A stretch of 64,000 bases of DNA from Parabacteroides timonensis (lineage in GTDB: Bacteria > Bacteroidota > Bacteroidia > Bacteroidales > Tannerellaceae): NCBI RefSeq assembly GCF_900128505.1, contig NZ_LT669941.1, positions 2,031,760 to 2,095,759 on the forward strand, read 5' to 3'. The translations under genes and the position numbers were made by a program. The notes under the pieces were generated by a model. It was given only the letters and a program-made list of their open reading frames with translations. It was not told where the DNA came from and made no database searches. Shown one piece after another: positions 53,525 to 60,963 of this stretch (position 1 is its first letter; each line of letters starts with the position of its first letter).

Positions 53525-55113
53525 AGCTATCTTTATATTATCATACTTTACGCCACCTGAGGCCAATGCAAATTATTTATCAGATAAAACATCATATCAG
53601 GCAAATACAAAAAAAAACTCTTCGCATAAATAAATATAGTAAAGGAGAACCATTATCTCTTTTAACATATATAGATAAACCTATCTGTCTACAAACAGAC
53701 GGATCTTTTACGTTCCTAAACATCAATAAAAGGGTTAAAGAGTGGAATTATACCGAAGGATCCAAGCTATGGATGTATAACCTCAATTATATGGATTATC
53801 TGTTACAAACAGGATTGGATCCGAAACTAGGTATTGATTGGATCAACCGCTTTATACAGGCCCAATCAACAAATAGAACAGGATTAGATCCTTATCCGAT
53901 AGCTCTTCGTAATATCAATTGGATCAAATTTATATCCCGATATTATTATCTGATTTCGGAAACGGAACTAACTCAATGGAACACTTCTATATATTCCCAG
54001 TATCAAAGATTATTCAGTAACCTCGAATTCCACCTCTTGGGTAATCATCTCCTTGAAAATGCTTATTCTCTTTTATGGGGAGGACTTTATTTCCGGGAAG
54101 ATAAATTTTATGAGAAAGCAGTCTGGCTGTTGACGCAAGAGCTCAATGAGCAAATTCTTCCGGATGGGGCCCATTATGAACTGAGCCCGATGTATCACGA
54201 AATACTTCTGGACCGGTTACTGGATTGTATCAATGCTTTAAAATACAATTACCGTTTTGAAGGACAAGAGAGTATTATTGCTTTTCTGGAAGAAAAAGCC
54301 CGACTTATGCTTAGCTGGCTAAATGCTATTATCTATAAAGACGGAACAATCCCCTTATTGAATGATTCCGCTTACGGAATCGCTCCTTCCGCCAGGGATT
54401 TATTCGCCTATGCTAAACGACTGGGAATCCAATGGTCTACTCATAAATTAAAAGAATGCGGATATCGAAAATTTGTATCCGACACGTTTGAAATGGTTAT
54501 GGATGTCGGAAATATCGGTCCCGATTATATTCCGGGACATGCTCATGCCGATACATTCAATTATGAACTTCGCATTGACGGAAAGCCTTTCATTATTGAT
54601 TCCGGTATTTCTACTTATGAAAAAAATAGCCGTAGGCAATACGAACGTGAAACACATGCCCATAATACCGTTCAGGTAGATGGAAAAAGTTCCAGTAAAG
54701 TATGGGGAGGTTTCCGGGTTGCACAACGAGCAAAGATATCCAGCTTAAAAGAAGATAAATTCTGTATTACGGCAAGTCATAATGGTTTCAGAGAAACAGG
54801 AATCAGTCACCAACGGATATTTAACATGAATGAAGAAGAGATCATGATTTGCGATTCTCTTCTACCTCTATCCGGAAAAAACGGAATCGCCATGATTCAT
54901 CTTCATCCGGATATAAGAATCATATCCGTCAATAATGACTCTATAAAAACCAATCTGGCAATCTTCAAGTTTTACGGAACAGATGAAATATGGATAGAAG
55001 ACTGCGAAGTAGCTTTCGAATACAATAAGCGAGTCGCCACAAAAAAAATATGTATAGCATTCACGAACCAAATGCAATACACTATTAACAAATTAAGAAT
55101 AGAACACGAATGA
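53521..55113 (+). CDS. Heparinase II/III-family protein of the polysaccharide locus
   Basis: The 530-residue protein has an N-terminal alpha/alpha toroid (GNHLLENAYSLLWGGLYF, LPDGAHYELSPMYHEILLDRLL with the catalytic tyrosine/histidine region) and a C-terminal beta-sandwich containing IPGHAHADTFNYELRIDGKPFIIDSGISTYE and THAHNTVQVDGKSSSKVWGGF, the heparinase II/III family signature. No signal peptide is visible. Although related to polysaccharide lyases, genes of this type recur in capsule and O-antigen loci beside CapK homologues. Here a role in tailoring or trimming uronic-acid polymer is inferred. ManNAcA from WecBC is a candidate substrate. Confidence 0.85.
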   Translation: MKLSLYYHTLRHLRPMQIIYQIKHHIRQIQKKTLRINKYSKGEPLSLLTYIDKPICLQTDGSFTFLNINKRVKEWNYTEGSKLWMYNLNYMDYLLQTGLDPKLGIDWINRFIQAQSTNRTGLDPYPIALRNINWIKFISRYYYLISETELTQWNTSIYSQYQRLFSNLEFHLLGNHLLENAYSLLWGGLYFREDKFYEKAVWLLTQELNEQILPDGAHYELSPMYHEILLDRLLDCINALKYNYRFEGQESIIAFLEEKARLMLSWLNAIIYKDGTIPLLNDSAYGIAPSARDLFAYAKRLGIQWSTHKLKECGYRKFVSDTFEMVMDVGNIGPDYIPGHAHADTFNYELRIDGKPFIIDSGISTYEKNSRRQYERETHAHNTVQVDGKSSSKVWGGFRVAQRAKISSLKEDKFCITASHNGFRETGISHQRIFNMNEEEIMICDSLLPLSGKNGIAMIHLHPDIRIISVNNDSIKTNLAIFKFYGTDEIWIEDCEVAFEYNKRVATKKICIAFTNQMQYTINKLRIEHE

Positions 55114-56321
55114 AAATTTTATTTTTAACAGACAACTTTCCTCCAGAAGTAAATGCACCCGCTACACGTACTTACGAACATTGCAAAGAATGGGTTCTAC
55201 AAGGAGCAGAAGTCACAGTTATCACCTGCGTCCCCAATTTTCCACAAGGGAAAGTATATAAAGGATACAGTAATAAATTATACCAACAGGAGACGATGGA
55301 TGGCATTCATGTTATTCGTGTATGGAGTTATATCACCGCCAACGAAGGATTTCTGAAACGTACACTTGATTACATTAGTTTTTCTGTATCTGCATTCTTC
55401 GCCGGCCTCTTTCAACAGGCTGATATTATCATTGCAACATCCCCTCAATTCTTCACGGCTCTCTCAGGACGCACATTAGCTTTCTGGAAAAGAAAGCCCT
55501 GGATCATGGAGGTACGCGATCTTTGGCCGGAATCGATCAAGACAGTCGGAGCCATGAAAGATAATCCAATCATCCGTTATTGCGAGTGGGAAGAAAAAAG
55601 ATGTTACCGGTCGGCAGATAAAATCGTTGTCGTAACCGACTCCTTCAAAAAGAAGCTGGAAGAAAAAGGTATTGCATCTCCTAAGATAGAAGTAATAAAG
55701 AATGGAGTAGACTTGACCAGGTTTACCCCAGTCGGGAAAGATGAAAAGCTGATCGAAGAATTAGGCTTGATAGGGAAAAAGGTGATCGGATATATCGGCA
55801 CACATGGCATGGCACATAAACTGGATTTTATTCTGCAATGTGCCGCCAACATGGACGGTAAAAATAATTACCATTTCCTTCTGATCGGAGCCGGGGCGGA
55901 AAAAAAGAATTTACTAAAACTAAAAGAGCAATTAAATATAAAAAATGTAACCATGCTCGATCCGATCTCCAAACAAGATGTAAAACGCTATATATCCATC
56001 CTTGATATAGCCTTGATAAACCTACGTAAATCGGATTTGTTTACCACTGTGATTCCTTCTAAAATATTCGAAAATGCAGGTATGGAGATTCCTATTCTTA
56101 TGGGCGTAGATGGAGAAGCCCGCCAGATCCTAGAATCTTATCAGGCCGGATTGTTCTTTGAACCGGAATCAGAAGAAGATTTTAACAGGAAACTTCATTT
56201 GCTTCTATCCGATCCTACCTTATACAAGCAATGTCAAGAAGGATGTCGGAAACTGGCTCATGACTTCGATCGTAAATTACTCGCCAAACGAATGTTACAT
56301 ATAATAAAAGAAACAATATGA
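55110..56321 (+). CDS. WbuB-like glycosyltransferase (GT4)
   Basis: The 403-residue protein starts MKILFLTDNFPPEVNAPATR and contains VTVITCVPNFPQGKVY, SPQFFTALSGRTLAFWKRKPWIMEVRDLWPESIK, and VIPSKIFENAGMEIPILMGVDGEA. This is typical of WbuB-type transferases, several of which add L-FucNAc next to a GlcNAc-PP-lipid. That specificity is suggested, not shown, since no UDP-FucNAc synthesis genes are in the operon. It overlaps both neighbours by 4 bp. GC content is back to the level of the flanks. Confidence 0.87.
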   Translation: MKILFLTDNFPPEVNAPATRTYEHCKEWVLQGAEVTVITCVPNFPQGKVYKGYSNKLYQQETMDGIHVIRVWSYITANEGFLKRTLDYISFSVSAFFAGLFQQADIIIATSPQFFTALSGRTLAFWKRKPWIMEVRDLWPESIKTVGAMKDNPIIRYCEWEEKRCYRSADKIVVVTDSFKKKLEEKGIASPKIEVIKNGVDLTRFTPVGKDEKLIEELGLIGKKVIGYIGTHGMAHKLDFILQCAANMDGKNNYHFLLIGAGAEKKNLLKLKEQLNIKNVTMLDPISKQDVKRYISILDIALINLRKSDLFTTVIPSKIFENAGMEIPILMGVDGEARQILESYQAGLFFEPESEEDFNRKLHLLLSDPTLYKQCQEGCRKLAHDFDRKLLAKRMLHIIKETI

Positions 56322-57478
56322 AAAAGATTATGCTAGTCTTCGGTACTCGCCCCGAAGCAATAAAAATGGCTCCTCTGGTAAAGGAGTTTCAAAAAGATAC
56401 CGACAATTTTCAAACCATCGTTTGTGTCACCGGACAACATCGTGAAATGCTGGATCAGGTGCTTCATATCTTTGAGATCCATCCCGACTATGACCTGAAC
56501 ATCATGAAGCTAGGACAGGATCTGTATGATGTAACAGCCCGCGTCCTCACCGGAATGAGAGATGTTCTACAGGAAGCCAGGCCTAATCTGGTACTGGTAC
56601 ATGGCGATACAACCACTTCTATGGCCGCAGCACTGGCTGCCTTCTATCAACAGATTCCCGTCGGACATATAGAAGCAGGATTGCGGACTCATAATATATA
56701 CAGTCCCTGGCCGGAAGAAATGAATCGTCAAATTACCGGGAGAATTGCAACTTATCACTTCTCTCCTACTTCTTTAAGCAAAAAAAATTTGCTAGCGGAA
56801 GGGATCGCAGAGGAACGGATCACAGTAACAGGCAATACCGTTATAGACGCTTTGTATCACGTGGTCAGTCAAATAAAAAACAAGGATAATTTACGCCAAC
56901 AACTTAGGAATGAACTGGAAAGAGCAGGTTATAAAATAAATCGACTGTCAGAACAAAGTTACCGGAAATTGGTTTTAATAACAGGTCATCGCAGGGAAAA
57001 CTTCGGTAAAGGTTTTATAGCCATGTGTAAAGCCATCAAAACTTTAGCGAAAAAATACCCGAAAGTAGACTTTGTCTATCCGATGCATCTGAATCCGAAC
57101 GTTCGGAAACCCATACAGGAAGTATTTGGAGACACGCATCTCCCGAATATGTTCTTTATAGAACCATTAGAATACCTTCCGTTTGTCTATCTGATGGAAC
57201 AGTCGACAATCGTCCTGACCGATAGCGGCGGTATCCAGGAAGAAGCCCCCGGATTAGGTAAACCTGTATTGGTTATGCGCGATACAACCGAACGCCCGGA
57301 AGCGTTAGACGCCGGAACAGTAAAACTGGTAGGAACTGATTTCATAAAAATATTGGATGAGACCTCCCGGTTATTGGAAAATCAGAATCAATATAATCAA
57401 ATGAGTAAAGCCGTTAACCCCTATGGGGATGGACTGGCCTGCCAAAGAATTGTAACACAAATAAAAAAGATTTTATGA
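56318..57478 (+). CDS. wecB: UDP-N-acetylglucosamine 2-epimerase (non-hydrolysing)
   Basis: The 386-residue enzyme makes UDP-ManNAc from UDP-GlcNAc. Motifs are VFGTRPEAIKMAPLV, HGDTTTSMAAALAAFY, GHIEAGLRTHNIYSPWPEEMNR, ITGHRRENFG, YPMHLNPNVRKP and LTDSGGIQEEAPGLGKPVLVMRDTTERPEAL with the allosteric/active-site residues. With wecC at 45.6 kb it completes UDP-ManNAcA synthesis. The stop overlaps the next start. Confidence 0.95.
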   Translation: MKKIMLVFGTRPEAIKMAPLVKEFQKDTDNFQTIVCVTGQHREMLDQVLHIFEIHPDYDLNIMKLGQDLYDVTARVLTGMRDVLQEARPNLVLVHGDTTTSMAAALAAFYQQIPVGHIEAGLRTHNIYSPWPEEMNRQITGRIATYHFSPTSLSKKNLLAEGIAEERITVTGNTVIDALYHVVSQIKNKDNLRQQLRNELERAGYKINRLSEQSYRKLVLITGHRRENFGKGFIAMCKAIKTLAKKYPKVDFVYPMHLNPNVRKPIQEVFGDTHLPNMFFIEPLEYLPFVYLMEQSTIVLTDSGGIQEEAPGLGKPVLVMRDTTERPEALDAGTVKLVGTDFIKILDETSRLLENQNQYNQMSKAVNPYGDGLACQRIVTQIKKIL

Positions 57479-59865
57479 AAACTTTGAGCCGATACATTTT
57501 CTGTGTTTTATGTCTCTTTATACCAGCTATCACTTTCGCCCAAATACCGCAAGAGCTATTGGATAAAGCAAAAGCCGCAGGTATGACGGAAGAACAGATT
57601 CAGCAGGAGATGAGAAAACGCCTGGAACAACAGCATTCTAATCAACCGGTCATCTCTGCTGCCGAACATCCGGTTACGGACAGGATCACAATCGATACAG
57701 AGATACCTCCACTGGAGTTACAACGCGAAAACAATACTCCGCAGGATAGTAGCAAGAACCTCGTCTTCGGCCGTGAAATATTCTCAAATAAAAACCTGTC
57801 TTTCGAGCCGAACCTAAACATGCCTACCCCCAGAAACTATCCACTATCAGCCGGTGACGAATTACAAATCAATGTATGGGGAGACTCTGAGTTAAATCTG
57901 CAACTTACCGTATCACCCGACGGCACAATTATTATACCGAATGTAGGTCCTGTACCTATTAGCGGCCTAACAGTCGAACAGGCGGAAAACCGTATCAAGC
58001 AGGAACTGGGAAAGATCATGACAAACCTGGTGGATGGAAGCGAGCCTAACACCTTCGTTTCCGTCGGACTTGGAAAGATACGTAGCATTAAGGTTAATAT
58101 CGTAGGAGAAGCAGTCGCCCCCGGAACGTATACCCTTCCTTCATTGGCTAGCTTATTCAACGCTTTATATGCAGCCGGAGGTGTCAATGACATCGGTTCC
58201 TTACGTAACATACGGGTATATCGCAACAATAAAGAAATTGCTAATCTGGATGTGTACGACTATCTGCTAAAAGGTAAATACGATACGAATATCCGTCTGG
58301 AAGATAATGATATGATTATCATCGAACCTTACGACCAGTTGGTCAACACCAAAGGGAAAGTAAAACGTAATCGTACCTTCGAACTTCGTAAAGGCGAAAC
58401 TTTAAGTGATTTATTGAAGATGGCAGGAGGATTTACCGGAGATGCTTTCACCGAAGACGTGACAATCAAACGAAAATCTGGTTCACGCTATCAGATTGCA
58501 ACTATTACAGAAGAAGACTTCCCTACCTTTATTCTTCATGACGGCGACTCCCTATTGGTAGACTCCGTTATCCCTTTCTACGACAACCGGCTCACAATAA
58601 CCGGAGCCGTATGGCGTCCCGGTGAATATGAGTTAAGTCCGCGGGTACATACCGTCAAGCAATTGATAAACCAAGCTGCCGGACTGAAAGGAGACGAATT
58701 TATCGGAAGAGCCCATATCACCCGGTTGAACTCGGATTTTACCAGTACAGTAATAGCTATCGACGTTCAGGATATCCTGAACGGGAAAGCCCCTGATATT
58801 GAATTACAGAAAGAGGATAAATTACATATCCCTTCTCTCTTCGAGCTGCGGGAACCTTATACCATCAAAGTAGGCGGAGCGGTTAATTATCCCGACACAG
58901 TCCTTCCTTTCAGTAAAAATATGACGGTTGAAGATGCAGTTATACTGGCAGGTGGCTTACAAGAGTCAGCCTCTACGATCAATGTGGAAGTGGCACGGCG
59001 TATAAAAGATCCGACAGCCGACAAAAGCACAAACCAGATATCCAGGATATATACAGTTTCATTGAACAATGATCTGAAACTATCCTCAAAATCATCCGGA
59101 TCGCATACAGATACACTCTTCACGCTGGAACCATTCGACGATGTATTCGTACGCTTCTCTCCAGGTTACGAAAAACAGCAGGTTGTTAAAGTAAACGGTG
59201 AAGTAACTTTCACCGGTGATTATGCATTGCCTACCAAAAACACCCGGCTAAGTAATATCATAGCCCAATCCGGAGGTGTCACCAAAGATGCCTATGTAAA
59301 AGGAGCCAGTTTGAAACGCCAGTTAACACGGGATGAAATGCGTCAGGTAGAGACTTTATTGCATCTAAGCAACAATAATAGACAAAGCAAAGACTCCATC
59401 GCCCTATCACTTGCAAACATAAAAGATTATTCAGTTGGTATCGACCTGGAGCAGGCACTGGCACATCCTGGAAGTACACACGACCTGGTGCTCCGTAACG
59501 GGGATGCAATCTATATACCTCAGCTACAAAGTACCGTAAAGGTGAGCGGTTCTGTTACCTATCCCAACAGTATCACCTATACAAAAGGAGCCTCCGTACG
59601 CGACTGCCTTTCACAGGCCGGAGGATATAACGACATTGCCCGCAAATACCCGATCGTTATTTATATGAACGGTAAAGTAGCCACTACACGCAGGGTCGGC
59701 ATCTTCTTTAAGCGTTATCCTAAAGTCGAACCGGGATGTGAAATCGTCGTACCTTCCAAGACACAACGCGACAGACGGTCGAACCTGGCTGAAATACTAA
59801 GTATAGCGAGTTCTACAACCTCTATGGCTGCCATGGTTACTTCAATAATAAATAATTTAAAATAA
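57475..59865 (+). CDS. wza: Wza-type polysaccharide export protein with about six SLBB repeats
   Basis: The 796-residue protein has a signal peptide (to about residue 23, TFA-QI), then a short helical stretch. A polysaccharide-export domain (NYPLSAGDELQINVWGDSEL, about 122-195) follows. SLBB-like beta-grasp repeats follow near residues 205, 300, 375, 465, 570 and 685, each recognisable by a V-x-G-x-V-x-x-P-G/D start and a later A-G-G. Enterobacterial Wza is half this length with two SLBBs. A possible C-terminal hydrophobic segment (ILSIASSTTSMAAMVTSI) is present. It forms the periplasm-spanning and outer-membrane part of the exporter. Confidence 0.9.
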   Translation: MKTLSRYIFCVLCLFIPAITFAQIPQELLDKAKAAGMTEEQIQQEMRKRLEQQHSNQPVISAAEHPVTDRITIDTEIPPLELQRENNTPQDSSKNLVFGREIFSNKNLSFEPNLNMPTPRNYPLSAGDELQINVWGDSELNLQLTVSPDGTIIIPNVGPVPISGLTVEQAENRIKQELGKIMTNLVDGSEPNTFVSVGLGKIRSIKVNIVGEAVAPGTYTLPSLASLFNALYAAGGVNDIGSLRNIRVYRNNKEIANLDVYDYLLKGKYDTNIRLEDNDMIIIEPYDQLVNTKGKVKRNRTFELRKGETLSDLLKMAGGFTGDAFTEDVTIKRKSGSRYQIATITEEDFPTFILHDGDSLLVDSVIPFYDNRLTITGAVWRPGEYELSPRVHTVKQLINQAAGLKGDEFIGRAHITRLNSDFTSTVIAIDVQDILNGKAPDIELQKEDKLHIPSLFELREPYTIKVGGAVNYPDTVLPFSKNMTVEDAVILAGGLQESASTINVEVARRIKDPTADKSTNQISRIYTVSLNNDLKLSSKSSGSHTDTLFTLEPFDDVFVRFSPGYEKQQVVKVNGEVTFTGDYALPTKNTRLSNIIAQSGGVTKDAYVKGASLKRQLTRDEMRQVETLLHLSNNNRQSKDSIALSLANIKDYSVGIDLEQALAHPGSTHDLVLRNGDAIYIPQLQSTVKVSGSVTYPNSITYTKGASVRDCLSQAGGYNDIARKYPIVIYMNGKVATTRRVGIFFKRYPKVEPGCEIVVPSKTQRDRRSNLAEILSIASSTTSMAAMVTSIINNLK

Positions 59866-59868
59866 GTA

Positions 59869-60945
59869 ATGATGGATACAACAGAAAACAAACAATCCGG
59901 AGCAGAACAGGATATAGACATTATCGCTATCGCCCGGTATCTGTGGTCTAAGCGAAAGCTACTAATAAAAAGTAGTATTATAGCTATACTGGCCGGACTT
60001 ATCATAGCTTTCAGTATCCCCAAAGAATATACAACGACCATCAAACTTATGCCTGAAACAAACAATCCGGCTAATAAGATGGGAAACCTGGGCGGATTAG
60101 CTGCCATAGCAGGGATAGATTTGAATAGTACAACCAGCCCGGATGCAATCTCACCGGAATTGTATCCGGACGTGGTTCACAGTACACCTTTCCTACTGGA
60201 ACTATTTCCGGAACAGGTAACCAATAAGAAAAAGACATTGTCGGTCTCCGTATTCGATTATCTGGCCGAACATCAGCGGGATGCGTGGTGGAGTTATATC
60301 CTGAAAGCGCCACTAAAAGGGTTATCATACTTAATCGGACTTTTCGGAGACCAAGAAGAGAAATCAGATAAAGTCGACCCTTTCTTCCTGACCAAAGAGC
60401 AGGAGAATATTATTAAGGAATTGCAAAGCAGAATATCCGTCTTTGTCGATAAAAAGACACAGGTGGTAACCGTATCCGTCGAGATGCAAGACCCGGTTAT
60501 TTCAGCGCAGATAACAGAAAGTGTAGTAAGTAAATTACAAACTTACATTACCAACTATCGGACACAAAAGGCCAAACAGGATCTTGAATTCACCGATAAA
60601 GTACTGAAGGAGGCCCAGGCCGCCTATTATAAGGCACAAAAGGCTTATGCTACTTTCGAGGATAGTAATAAGAATATCATTTCAGCCAGTTACCGGACAG
60701 AACAGGAAAGATTGCGCAATGAAATGACGCTGACATTCAATGTCTATAATACACTGGCACAAAAGTTGGAACAGGATAAACTGCGGGTACAGGAACAAAC
60801 ACCGATCTATACGATCATAGAGCCGGCTACTGTCCCGCTAAAAGCATCAGCACCTAAAAAGGTACTGATACTTATCGGTTTCCTGTTTATTACGCTGACG
60901 GGAATGGCCGGTTACCTATTAATCAAGGATAAACAATTATTCTAA
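59869..60945 (+). CDS. Wzz-family chain-length determinant protein
   Basis: The 358-residue protein has transmembrane helices near residues 34-52 (LLIKSSIIAILAGLIIAF) and 330-352 (VLILIGFLFITLTGMAGYLLI). They flank a periplasmic region with a long coiled-coil (EFTDKVLKEAQAAYYKAQKAYATFEDSNK). It ends without a tyrosine-kinase domain, so it is a Wzz-like protein and not a full Wzc. It sets polymer length with Wzy and contacts the Wza channel. Last gene of the operon, convergent with fkp with an 18-bp gap. Confidence 0.9.
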   Translation: MMDTTENKQSGAEQDIDIIAIARYLWSKRKLLIKSSIIAILAGLIIAFSIPKEYTTTIKLMPETNNPANKMGNLGGLAAIAGIDLNSTTSPDAISPELYPDVVHSTPFLLELFPEQVTNKKKTLSVSVFDYLAEHQRDAWWSYILKAPLKGLSYLIGLFGDQEEKSDKVDPFFLTKEQENIIKELQSRISVFVDKKTQVVTVSVEMQDPVISAQITESVVSKLQTYITNYRTQKAKQDLEFTDKVLKEAQAAYYKAQKAYATFEDSNKNIISASYRTEQERLRNEMTLTFNVYNTLAQKLEQDKLRVQEQTPIYTIIEPATVPLKASAPKKVLILIGFLFITLTGMAGYLLIKDKQLF

Positions 60946-60963
60946 CAACTCTGTCTCTTCCTG

